The position numbers were made by a program, and so were the translations under genes. The notes under the pieces are model-generated. The model was not told where the DNA came from. It ran no database searches and saw only the letters and a program-made list of their open reading frames with translations. From Paludibacteraceae bacterium (GTDB lineage Bacteria; Bacteroidota; Bacteroidia; Bacteroidales; Paludibacteraceae), in NCBI GenBank assembly GCA_017542915.1, contig JAFXWI010000079.1, positions 1-30,458 on the forward strand: DNA of 30,458 bases. The letters run 5' to 3'. Shown in pieces: positions 7,907 to 15,312 of the stretch (position 1 is the stretch's first letter; each line of letters opens with the position of its first letter).

Positions 7907-9250
7907 TTAGATGATACCCTGCTCTAACATTGCAGTGGCTACTTTCATAAATCCGGCGATGTTAGCGCCCTTGACGTAGTCGATTGTGCCATCGGGTTGT
8001 GTGCCGTAACGAACACATTGCTCGTGAATCGACTCCATGATATGATGGAGACGCTCGTCCACTTCTTCGGCTTTCCAAGAGAGGTGCTCGGCGTTCTGGG
8101 TCATTTCGAGACCGGAAGTAGCCACACCTCCTGCGTTCACTGCCTTACCCGGAGCAAAAAGTATGCCGTTGTGTTGGAAGAAATGGATTGCCCCCGGCTG
8201 ACATCCCATGTTCGATACTTCGCAGCAACACCAACAACCGTTGGCTTTCAGTTCCTTCGCATCGTCCTCGGAGAGCTCGTTCTGGAAGGCACACGGCAGT
8301 GCGATGTCGCACGGAACCGACCATGCTTTCTTGCCTGCGGTGAAAGCGCACTCTTTCGGGAACTTATCGCTCATGTCTTGCACTTTATTGCGGTTCGAAG
8401 CACGCATGACGAGCATGTAATCGATCATCTCTTGGGTGATACCATCTTTGATGGCTACCACGCCGTCCGGACCGGAGATAGCTACCACTTTGGCTCCTAA
8501 CTCCACTGCCTTCTTAGCGGCTCCCCATGCTACGTTTCCGAAGCCCGAGAGAGCGACCCGTTTGCCTTTAATATCTTTGCCTGCCTTATGGAGCAGATGT
8601 TGCGTGAAGTACAAAGCGCCGTAACCGGTAGCCTCCGGACGGAGGATCGAACCGCCCCAAGTCATTCCCTTACCGGTGAGGACACCTGTATGATATTCGC
8701 GTGCGAGCTTCTGGTACATGCCGTTGAGGAATCCTATCTCACGTCCGCCAACGCCGACGTCTCCTGCCGGGATGTCCTGATCTGGACCGATGCAACGCCA
8801 CAGTTCGAGCATGAAAGCTTGGCAGAAACGCATGATCTCTGCGTCGGATTTGCCGACCGGATCAAAGTCCGAGCCACCTTTGGCACCTCCCATAGGAAGG
8901 GTCGTCAGCGCGTTTTTGAAAGTCTGCTCGAAGCCCAAGAACTTGAGCATCGACGGCGTCACAGCTCTGTGGAAACGCAAACCGCCTTTGTACGGACCGA
9001 TAGCCGAGTTGAACTGCACGCGGTAACCGAGGTTCGTCTGCACTTCGCCTTGGTCATCAATCCACGTCACGCGGAACGTGAAGATACGGTCGGGTTCAAC
9101 CATACGCTCCACGATCTTAGCTGCCTCAAACTCGGGGTGTTGGTTGTACACCTCTTCAATCGACTCCAGCACTTCTTGCACCGCCTGCAGATACTCTGCT
9201 TCACCCGGATGTTTCGCAGCCAACTGCTGCATAATGTTTTGTACTTTCAT
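7907..9250 (-). CDS. gdhA: NADP-type glutamate dehydrogenase
   Basis: The enzyme interconverts 2-oxoglutarate plus ammonium and glutamate. The 447-residue product matches the hexameric bacterial class of about 450 residues. The active-site segment is PMGGAKGGSDFDP, with the catalytic lysine in GGAKGG. The GFGNVAWGAAKKA stretch is the dinucleotide-binding loop. The coenzyme choice (NADP rather than NAD) is inferred from overall similarity to the biosynthetic class and is less certain than the enzyme assignment. A good Bacteroidales promoter lies 62-93 bp upstream, and a 20-bp palindrome lies at the predicted start of transcription, suggesting specific control. Confidence 0.96.
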   Translation of the reverse strand: MKVQNIMQQLAAKHPGEAEYLQAVQEVLESIEEVYNQHPEFEAAKIVERMVEPDRIFTFRVTWIDDQGEVQTNLGYRVQFNSAIGPYKGGLRFHRAVTPSMLKFLGFEQTFKNALTTLPMGGAKGGSDFDPVGKSDAEIMRFCQAFMLELWRCIGPDQDIPAGDVGVGGREIGFLNGMYQKLAREYHTGVLTGKGMTWGGSILRPEATGYGALYFTQHLLHKAGKDIKGKRVALSGFGNVAWGAAKKAVELGAKVVAISGPDGVVAIKDGITQEMIDYMLVMRASNRNKVQDMSDKFPKECAFTAGKKAWSVPCDIALPCAFQNELSEDDAKELKANGCWCCCEVSNMGCQPGAIHFFQHNGILFAPGKAVNAGGVATSGLEMTQNAEHLSWKAEEVDERLHHIMESIHEQCVRYGTQPDGTIDYVKGANIAGFMKVATAMLEQGII

Positions 9251-9283
9251 AAAAATGTGTGTTTTTCAGGTTATTATATCATG

Positions 9284-9303
9284 TTTATTAGAGTTCTAAT
9301 AAA
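9284..9303. promoter_or_regulatory. 20-bp palindrome at gdhA transcription start
   Basis: TTTATTAGA (9284-9292), two central bases, and TCTAATAAA (9295-9303) form a perfect inverted repeat. It begins about 8 bp downstream of the -7 box and so covers roughly the first 20 transcribed bases. That is a typical position for an operator, or it could act as a leader hairpin. The regulator is unknown. Confidence 0.6.
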
Positions 9304-9311
9304 TTCGGGTA

Positions 9312-9343
9312 CAAAGTTACTGCTTTTTTTTCAAATATGCAAA
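9312..9343 (-). promoter_or_regulatory. Promoter of gdhA (Bacteroidales type)
   Basis: On the minus strand TTTG (9343-9340), 20 bases and TAACTTTG (9319-9312) match the Bacteroides -33/-7 consensus. The -33 region reads TTTGCATATTTGAAA, a degenerate form of the palindrome found at the murC, lepA and kinase promoters. Confidence 0.8.
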
Positions 9344-9368
9344 TATTTTTGCAATAATTTTTCGAAAA

Positions 9369-11906
9369 TCACTTTCCTGCAGACACTCCCTCACCTCCGC
9401 CAAGACGCGAAGACTCGTCAAGCTCGCCCACACGGCGGTGTTTATGTTGCTGCTGACGACCGAACAGCCATGTGATCGAAAACATGACGCGTTGCTGACG
9501 AACGGTCTGTTGATACCAACTCGTGTAACCGGGTTGCTGACCCATATCGGTAGTCGTGAAACGCATCGAACGCGCCAGATCTTGAACATTGAGGTTGAAA
9601 ATAAGTCCCTTTTTCATGTACATCTTACGGATACCAAAGGACAGATAATACGTACTCTCCTGCCGCTCATAACCGGTTGTCATCGGCGAAGACCAGTTGC
9701 CGTCAAAGGTAACGGTCCACTCTTTGGGCAAGTAAGCCGAGAGCGTGCCGCCTATATAACCGTAGTGATTGCCGAGTTCGTAAACCGGCTTACCGTCCGG
9801 CCTCTTTTCGTATGATTTATTGAGGAAATGATACCAGCCTGCATTGATGGTTAGCGCTAACCAAGCACCGGACAATTTACGATTTGGACATTTACCATTT
9901 ACCATTTGGCTTTCATCGCATTTCTCGTATTTGGGCACTATAGGCAACTCGGTCAGAGAGATGTTTCCGCCGTGCGTAGTACAAGTACCGAAATTAACCC
10001 AACGCATTCTGCCTGTTCCGTCGGCAAGTATATCCGTCTTGCGGTTGAACATATTCTGCGTGTGTGCAAAATTGAAAGTCAGATTGAGGTATTGCGTCCA
10101 ACTGAAATGCAGCTCCACATCGTTGTTAAACTCCGGCGAGAGATCCGTGTTGCCCTCCTGATAACTATACGCATCCACATAGGTCCGGAAAGGATTCAGC
10201 ATCCAGTAATTCGGTCGTTTGATGCGCCTTGTGTACGATGCAGACACAGCTATCGGTTGCTGCCACTTACCCAGCGGTTTGGAGGTATAACCGACATAGA
10301 CCGTGGGGAACGGATCAAAATACGACTTGTTCGTGATCGAGTCCGCCGATGTCCAGTTGCCGTGCGAGAACGTGTACTCTCCGCGCAGACCGAGTTTGAC
10401 CGACCAGTGTTCGCCAAACTGCTTGCCGACGGAGATATAAGCCGCAGCCACATGCTCTTGGTAACGGAAATCCGAAACGGCTTGCGGACTGAGAACACCA
10501 TTGACCGTGGAGTCCGTCGTCATATGGTTATCGGTCGAAGAAAGGGCATATTTGACACCCGTCTCGATCATGCCGGTTTGCCAGAACTTGGTCTGAAAAT
10601 CCAACTTCGCCGAGTATATTTGCGCCGTCTGACGAGAACGCAGATCCAAGTCCAACGAACGAATGACAAAATCGGATTTCTGTATGTTCTTCGCGCAGGA
10701 CGAATAGCGGTTATAATCCACATTGACTGTCAGTTCCCTCTCCAACGCCTCATTAAACGTGTGCGTGAAGTTGAGGTTCGCCGTGTGTTGCGGAGCCTGC
10801 GTCGAAGTGTTCGTGGAGGTACGACTGAACGTCGTGTCCGAACCTATAACGGTATAACCGATGTTACGATCATCGATGATGTCTTGCTTGATTCGCATAT
10901 ACGGGACTTGCAGAATGAAACCGAACGTATTGGCAGAATCAATATACCAGTCGTTGCCCAATTTCATCATATAGTACTGAAACTCAATATCATAGCCCGA
11001 ATACGAATAGTTCTCCATTGCCTTGGCTCCACCGATAGCAGGGGATGTGCGGCGAGTCTCAAAATCCGCATCATTCTGCGCAAAGACCTGCGTCAGTTGA
11101 CCGAAAGTATAGGTCTTCTCGCCCCGATAATTGAGGTTGAGCGAGAACATATCGTTGTTCAACCATCGTTTGACATCGCCGAAATACATGCCGCCATAAC
11201 CGGCAGAAAGCATTCCGTTCAGACCTTTCATCATATTCTTTTTGGTCTTGATATTGATGATGCCGCCTTGACCCGAAGCATCGTATTTGGCAGAAGGATT
11301 AGAGATGATCTCAATCTTCTCGATCGTATTACCGTCCGTTCCGTCAAGCATCGCTTTGAGTTGTTGTCCGCTCAGGTACGAGGGCTTACCGTCTATCCAG
11401 ATCTCCACACCTTTACCGTTTACGGTAATATTACCATCTTTGTCGATCCGCACACCCGGCGAACGACGGAGAATATCGTTTCCGTTGGAGCCTGCCGAAA
11501 GCGGCGAAGCAGAGACGTTCACCACCAACTTGTCCATCTGTCGTTCAATAAGCGGTTTCTTGGCTTTCACCTCTACTTCTGCAAGACGTTCGGTCTCTTC
11601 GCGCAGCACAAAATCCGGTCCGCCAAAAACGGTCTGATAGCCGACATAGGAGGCTTGAATAAGGAACCTCTCCCCGCCCCTCCCCACAAGGGAGGGAGAT
11701 TCTATGCTGTATCTGCCTTGCTCATCGGTAATATCGCCGGTAAGGAGAACGGAATCTTTGTCAAGAACAGAGATCGTGACATACGGCATCGGATGACCAT
11801 TGACATCCTTGACAGAACCTTTGATGGTCTCTGCATAGCAGTTTGCTGAAAGGGCAAAAACCAATAACAGCCACAGCCCTGATTTGATAACATTTTTGAT
11901 ATTCAT
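9369..11906 (-). CDS. TonB-dependent outer-membrane receptor-like protein (OMP_b-brl_3 type)
   Basis: This is an 845-residue outer-membrane protein. The ATG at 11906 is chosen over an upstream one because a promoter -7 box (11932-11939) lies in between and a signal peptide starts here (MNIKNVIKSGLWLLLVFALS...CYAE). An N-terminal carboxypeptidase-regulatory domain (TIKGSVKDVNGHPMPYVTISVLD) comes first. Then follow a plug domain (LRRSPGVRIDKDGNITVNG, then IEIISNPSAKYDASGQGGI) and a long beta-barrel rich in aromatic residues. It has no SusD partner, so the substrate is unknown. Two segments look inserted: residues near 70 (PSLVGRGGERF), encoded by a GC-rich hairpin, and a barrel segment (around MVNGKCPNRKL) encoded by a period-7 array. 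It lies downstream of an AraC regulator, which may control it. Confidence 0.93.
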   Translation of the reverse strand: MNIKNVIKSGLWLLLVFALSANCYAETIKGSVKDVNGHPMPYVTISVLDKDSVLLTGDITDEQGRYSIESPSLVGRGGERFLIQASYVGYQTVFGGPDFVLREETERLAEVEVKAKKPLIERQMDKLVVNVSASPLSAGSNGNDILRRSPGVRIDKDGNITVNGKGVEIWIDGKPSYLSGQQLKAMLDGTDGNTIEKIEIISNPSAKYDASGQGGIINIKTKKNMMKGLNGMLSAGYGGMYFGDVKRWLNNDMFSLNLNYRGEKTYTFGQLTQVFAQNDADFETRRTSPAIGGAKAMENYSYSGYDIEFQYYMMKLGNDWYIDSANTFGFILQVPYMRIKQDIIDDRNIGYTVIGSDTTFSRTSTNTSTQAPQHTANLNFTHTFNEALERELTVNVDYNRYSSCAKNIQKSDFVIRSLDLDLRSRQTAQIYSAKLDFQTKFWQTGMIETGVKYALSSTDNHMTTDSTVNGVLSPQAVSDFRYQEHVAAAYISVGKQFGEHWSVKLGLRGEYTFSHGNWTSADSITNKSYFDPFPTVYVGYTSKPLGKWQQPIAVSASYTRRIKRPNYWMLNPFRTYVDAYSYQEGNTDLSPEFNNDVELHFSWTQYLNLTFNFAHTQNMFNRKTDILADGTGRMRWVNFGTCTTHGGNISLTELPIVPKYEKCDESQMVNGKCPNRKLSGAWLALTINAGWYHFLNKSYEKRPDGKPVYELGNHYGYIGGTLSAYLPKEWTVTFDGNWSSPMTTGYERQESTYYLSFGIRKMYMKKGLIFNLNVQDLARSMRFTTTDMGQQPGYTSWYQQTVRQQRVMFSITWLFGRQQQHKHRRVGELDESSRLGGGEGVSAGK
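9875..9910. repeat. Period-7 array inside receptor gene
   Basis: The units are ATTTACG, ATTTGGAC (8 bp), ATTTACC, ATTTACC and ATTTGGC. They lie in the barrel-coding region and are translated as part of QMVNGKCPNRKL. The unit resembles those at the lepA-nhaD and ftsA-ftsZ junctions. Confidence 0.75.
11678..11696. repeat. GC-rich hairpin inside receptor gene
   Basis: CCCTCCC (11678-11684), the loop CACAA and GGGAGGG (11690-11696) form a perfect stem inside coding sequence near residue 70. It lies within the segment that appears extra relative to typical carboxypeptidase-regulatory domains. Confidence 0.75.
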
Positions 11907-11931
11907 AGTACTTGCATTTAAAAATTTTGTG

Positions 11932-11939
11932 CAAAAGTA
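11932..11939 (-). promoter_or_regulatory. Putative -7 box of receptor gene
   Basis: The minus strand reads TACTTTTG, matching TAnnTTTG, 26 bp before the ATG at 11906. No TTTG was found at the usual 20-bp spacing; the nearest (TTTGCG, 11955-11950) is only 12 bp away. The promoter may therefore need an activator, such as the adjacent AraC protein. Confidence 0.55.
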
Positions 11940-11987
11940 CTGCTTTTTACGCAAACGGTATATGAAAAAACGGACATCCAAGCATTT

Positions 11988-12848
11988 TTATGCAAAAAAG
12001 ACCGAAAAATCCGGTGTCAAAGGGATGCCTAACATCCTAAACTGCCCGGGAGAGACGCATCTCATCTGCTGAAACTCCAAGGCGGCGTGACTCAGGTCAT
12101 AGTAGCCGTGTCTCAGAACGGTTGCCAACAGGTCAATCGTTTGTCCTTGCGCCGCTTGAGACTGCATGTCCTGCAAAGTTCGATGAAAACGTCTCAAACG
12201 CACAAACTGTTTAGGCGGAATACCCACATAATTGCGAAAGACCCGCAGGAACTGCCTTTCGCCCAGACAAGCGACGGACGCCAATTCCGCCGCAGATATA
12301 TTGCCTTTCGCCTCATCGCAAGCCGCAATCACTTTGCTTAGCCGCGCATAGTGGGCATCGGTTTTCTGCGGAATACGCCCCAAGAAGAAAGCATCCAACT
12401 GCGTCGCGATAGACTCCGCCGTCGGGCTTGATTTGAAGATCTGATCCAGACACAACAGCCCCTCATCGCCGCTCTCATGAGCCGTAAGCACTTGACCGGA
12501 CAACTGCTGCAGATCGATACCCGTCAACACATGCATTCCTCCGGGTTCAAAATCAAGCATCATTCCTTCAAACCATCCGCTCAGCGTCGTCAGACCCAAA
12601 GTCGTCTGGTTCGCGCCCAACAGCATCAGTTCATCGGATCGTTTGCCGCCCACTTCCACCACGGCGTTTCGAACGAAAATAAAACTGCCGTAATTAGGCA
12701 ACAAAGGCTGAACGTGTTTGCCGTTCACAAAACGCGGATCGTCCTCAGGAGGCGTCATCGTGTCCGTCGAGCCTTCCGCACGCACAAACACGTAGCGCGA
12801 TATATACGGTCTGAGCGCCTCTGTGGGATGAACAATCTGGAAAAACAT
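11988..12848 (-). CDS. AraC-family transcriptional regulator
   Basis: The protein has 286 residues. The N-terminal part (MFFQIVHPTEALRPYISRYVFV) resembles the sensor domain found in front of many Bacteroidetes AraC regulators (DUF6597-like). The C-terminal part (about 185-280) holds two helix-turn-helix units: AAELASVACLGERQFLRVFRN, followed by the second HTH ending in CVSPGQFRML. The ATG overlaps the stop of the upstream sensor kinase by one base (TGATG), so the two proteins are very probably made together. The likely target is the receptor gene just downstream, whose promoter lacks a good -33 element; this is inference from position. The ligand is unknown. Confidence 0.9.
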   Translation of the reverse strand: MFFQIVHPTEALRPYISRYVFVRAEGSTDTMTPPEDDPRFVNGKHVQPLLPNYGSFIFVRNAVVEVGGKRSDELMLLGANQTTLGLTTLSGWFEGMMLDFEPGGMHVLTGIDLQQLSGQVLTAHESGDEGLLCLDQIFKSSPTAESIATQLDAFFLGRIPQKTDAHYARLSKVIAACDEAKGNISAAELASVACLGERQFLRVFRNYVGIPPKQFVRLRRFHRTLQDMQSQAAQGQTIDLLATVLRHGYYDLSHAALEFQQMRCVSPGQFRMLGIPLTPDFSVFFA

Positions 12849-14803
12849 CAGCTGATCTGTTTACGTAGATAAATATAGAAAGTCGTTCCTTTCGGCGAAG
12901 TCTCGAATGCAATCCGTCCGCCGGAACCTTCCACTATATGTTTGGAAATAGCAAGCCCGAGACCGTTTCCGTTGGACTTCGTGGTGAAGTTAGGACGGAA
13001 GATCTTCTCCTGAATATCCTGCGGAATACCGGGTCCGTTATCGGAGATCCGAATCTCCATCTCCTTCTCCGAATACAAGGCGTTAAGCACAACGATGATG
13101 TCGCCGTTTTGAGCAAGCCCTGCTCCGCTAACCGCCTGAATAGCGTTACGGATGATGTTCACAAAGACCTGCGAGATCTGCTCTTTGTCCGCCATTCCCA
13201 TGACACCTGAATCCGGTCCGACATAACGAACGGGTATCTGTTCGTCGTTCTCACGTTGCAGAGTAATGACATGCGACAGTTTCTCAGCCACATCCACTTC
13301 GCTCGTCACGACTTCCGGCTGTTTGGCAAAAGTCGAGAACGACTGCGCTATATGCGCGAGATTATCGATCTCGGAAATCAACATCTTCGTCGTCTTGTCA
13401 AAATAAGCGTCAAACTGATCCGTTCCGCGTTTGAGTTGCAGTTTCTGCACGGACAGTTTCATCGGCGTGAGAGGATTATTGATCTCATGCGCAATCTGCC
13501 TTGCCATCGTTCGCCAAGCGCTCTCTCGTTCGGCTTTCGCTAACTGTTCTGCCGATTCTTCCACTTTATCCACCAGCAGGTTATAACGCTCCACCAGTTC
13601 GCCTAACTCATCGTGATACGGATACTCGATATGGTTCGTCTTAGCGCCCATTTCGAAATGCCGCATCTTATCAATCATCAGATGAATAGGAGCAGTCATG
13701 GATCGTGCCGCCCAGAACGAGAACAGCAACGCCAAAATCAGCACGATGATATAAGGTGGCAGCAACCGAGCCAACAGCACATCCACCTCTTCCTTTCGCG
13801 TCTGTTCGCTCAAGAAATACGGAACCGCTATATACCCTATCGTCACAAACGAACCGTTATGGAAAGGCACATACGACACCAAATACGGATGCCCGCCTAT
13901 CTGCTCCAAACACAAAACCGAGTGATCTTCCGCAAAAAGTGCCTCAGGCGCCATACGACGGGAAAGCCTTCCCTCACGGAACAAAGACGGCGTAGAAGAA
14001 GCAATCAACTCACCCGAAAGCGAATAGACGTGCATGTCCTGATTCATATCCAAAGCCAAGTCATGCAGATCCACTTCCAAACCTTGCGCCTGAGAGGGCA
14101 AAAGCGCCACATCCCAGTAATAAAGCGACCTCAGATAAGACTGAATATACTCCGACCTCATCTGCAAATCATGCCGCTGATGCTGCGCATACGTGCGATG
14201 CACATACCGAATGGACATCACAAATATATATATGAATACCGCGAGCACGCACGCGAGGATGACATACATCATTCGCGTCGAAAGCGGCATGTTGCGTATT
14301 CCTTTGTAACGCACCAACCCCCATACACCGACTAAGACAACCAAGCCCAACAAAGCGATACAGAGATAGAAATAGAAACCTGCCGTATGGATCGTAAACG
14401 GCTTGCTCTCCTCTTTCTCCGGCTCGGTAGTATAACGAATCGGCAGGACCGTCAACACGTTATACCTGTTCGTCTTGGTCCAACGAGCTTTCGCTTCCGC
14501 ATTCGCAAAATGCATATCCCGCCACGTGTCATAGGCATAGATATACACCTCATCCGCCGCAAGCCTGTTCGAAGACCAATAAACCATCTGCCGCGCATCA
14601 AAGATATAGAAGAACAGCTCATCGTCTTTCTCGGCGATAAACCGGATAGAATCGATAGGCGCACCACGATCCAAGGCATCGCACAGCAACGCCGTCCTTT
14701 CTTCCGCATGTGCCTGCCGTTTTGCCAAACGTTCCTCTTCCGAGAATCCCGCCTGACACGCCACCAACAGCATACATCCTATCCAAACAATCCACTTCCT
14801 CAT
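12848..14803 (-). CDS. Membrane sensor histidine kinase (NtrY-like)
   Basis: The protein has 651 residues. The N-terminus MRKWIVWIGCMLLVACQAG looks like a signal with a lipobox (LVAC). Next come a small extracytoplasmic region, transmembrane helices near 142-166 and 178-198, a second extracytoplasmic region (about 200-345) and a third helix near 349-368. A HAMP-like segment follows. The HisKA motif is MARQIAHEINNPLTPMK with phospho-acceptor H439. The ATPase domain has an N box (NIIRNAIQA), DNGPGIP (588-594) and GNGLGLA (612-618). The EINNPLTPMK motif is typical of NtrY-type kinases. No response regulator with a receiver domain is nearby; the coupled gene is an AraC protein. Promoter, 5' leader and start codon are covered by repeats. 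Confidence 0.93.
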   Translation of the reverse strand: MRKWIVWIGCMLLVACQAGFSEEERLAKRQAHAEERTALLCDALDRGAPIDSIRFIAEKDDELFFYIFDARQMVYWSSNRLAADEVYIYAYDTWRDMHFANAEAKARWTKTNRYNVLTVLPIRYTTEPEKEESKPFTIHTAGFYFYLCIALLGLVVLVGVWGLVRYKGIRNMPLSTRMMYVILACVLAVFIYIFVMSIRYVHRTYAQHQRHDLQMRSEYIQSYLRSLYYWDVALLPSQAQGLEVDLHDLALDMNQDMHVYSLSGELIASSTPSLFREGRLSRRMAPEALFAEDHSVLCLEQIGGHPYLVSYVPFHNGSFVTIGYIAVPYFLSEQTRKEEVDVLLARLLPPYIIVLILALLFSFWAARSMTAPIHLMIDKMRHFEMGAKTNHIEYPYHDELGELVERYNLLVDKVEESAEQLAKAERESAWRTMARQIAHEINNPLTPMKLSVQKLQLKRGTDQFDAYFDKTTKMLISEIDNLAHIAQSFSTFAKQPEVVTSEVDVAEKLSHVITLQRENDEQIPVRYVGPDSGVMGMADKEQISQVFVNIIRNAIQAVSGAGLAQNGDIIVVLNALYSEKEMEIRISDNGPGIPQDIQEKIFRPNFTTKSNGNGLGLAISKHIVEGSGGRIAFETSPKGTTFYIYLRKQIS

Positions 14804-14839
14804 GGTCTTATTTCAAATCCTCATGGTCTTATTTCAAAT
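14798..14839. repeat. 21-bp perfect tandem duplication over kinase start codon
   Basis: Positions 14798-14818 and 14819-14839 are identical 21-bp units. Each contains an ATG on the minus strand. The inner one (14803) starts the kinase. The outer one opens a minimal reading frame (Met-Arg-Ile-stop). The duplication spans essentially the whole predicted 5' leader. Confidence 0.95.
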
Positions 14840-14846
14840 TCGGCTA

Positions 14847-14878
14847 CAAAGTTACAACTTTTTTTGCATATATGCAAA
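14847..14878 (-). promoter_or_regulatory. Promoter of kinase-AraC operon with 16-bp palindrome
   Basis: On the minus strand TTTG (14878-14875), 20 bases and TAACTTTG (14854-14847) form a consensus promoter. The -33 element is the first half of a perfect palindrome, TTTGCATATATGCAAA (14863-14878), identical to that at the lepA promoter. Confidence 0.85.
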
Positions 14879-14910
14879 CATCCGCCTCACTTTTTTAATA
14901 AAAAACCACA

Positions 14911-14976
14911 TTAAAACACATTTGAAACACATCTGAAACACAATTGAAACACATCTGAAACACAATTGAAACACAT
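14911..14976. repeat. Six tandem 11-bp units upstream of kinase promoter
   Basis: Six contiguous units: TTAAAACACAT, TTGAAACACAT, CTGAAACACAA, TTGAAACACAT, CTGAAACACAA, TTGAAACACAT. The 11-bp period is close to one helical turn, so every unit faces the same side of the DNA and A-tracts are phased. The array begins about 33 bp upstream of the kinase -33 element. No convincing gene lies here; an open frame across the repeats looks like a by-product of the period. Confidence 0.92.
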
Positions 14977-15169
14977 TCACTCGGAGCCTGCACAAGCTTT
15001 GGTACATACTTTCACGATCCAAACACGATATCGCGCCAAATGATACCCCAAACATTCCCAAAGGATACCCCAAGGATACAAGCCGTTTTTTGTTAAAAAT
15101 ACGCTTTATACTATATATACTACGTATATATACTTTTTGATGCCTTTTCCCCCTTTCTAAGCTCTATAC
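14977..15169. other. Gene-free stretch between kinase and lepA promoters
   Basis: No convincing coding sequence was seen. The stretch holds two near-copies of GGATACCCCAA (about 15040-15080) and an AT-rich palindromic patch (TATATAC around 15110-15131). With the flanking repeats it makes up most of a roughly 500-bp intergenic region between divergent transcripts. Confidence 0.6.
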
Positions 15170-15251
15170 GAGATATTCATTATTAATTATTAATTTTTAA
15201 TTGAATTATTGAGATATTCATTATTAATTTTTAATTTTTAATTAAATTATT
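15170..15251. repeat. 41-bp tandem duplication upstream of lepA, built of period-7 units
   Basis: Copies at 15170-15210 and 15211-15251 are identical at 39 of 41 positions by direct reading. Each contains heptamers of the form ATTATTA and ATTTTTA. The second copy ends on the first bases of the palindrome at the lepA -33 element. Confidence 0.9.
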
Positions 15252-15281
15252 TGCATATATGCAAAATTTTTTGTACCTTTG
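15250..15281 (+). promoter_or_regulatory. Promoter of lepA with 16-bp palindrome
   Basis: TTTG (15250-15253), 20 bases and TACCTTTG (15274-15281) form a consensus promoter. The palindrome TTTGCATATATGCAAA occupies 15250-15265. Predicted transcription starts near 15288, giving a leader of about 25 bases before the ATG at 15313. Confidence 0.87.
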
Positions 15282-15312
15282 CAGCCGATTTAATTTGGAT
15301 AAATAGGACTCA

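Noticed and set aside
9906..11849. 647-codon open frame on the plus strand
   Set aside because: It is antisense to the receptor gene, which has a signal peptide and domain structure; the plus-strand translation has none.
11950..11955. TTTGCG as -33 element of the receptor promoter
   Set aside because: The spacing to the -7 box is 12 bp instead of about 20, so it was not counted with the other promoters.
14911..14976. Possible CRISPR array
   Set aside because: Units are 11 bp and contiguous, with no spacers and no cas genes nearby.
14852..15073. 73-codon frame on the minus strand with a cysteine-rich repeat
   Set aside because: Its repeated residues simply reflect translation of the 11-bp DNA array. 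It also runs through the kinase promoter.
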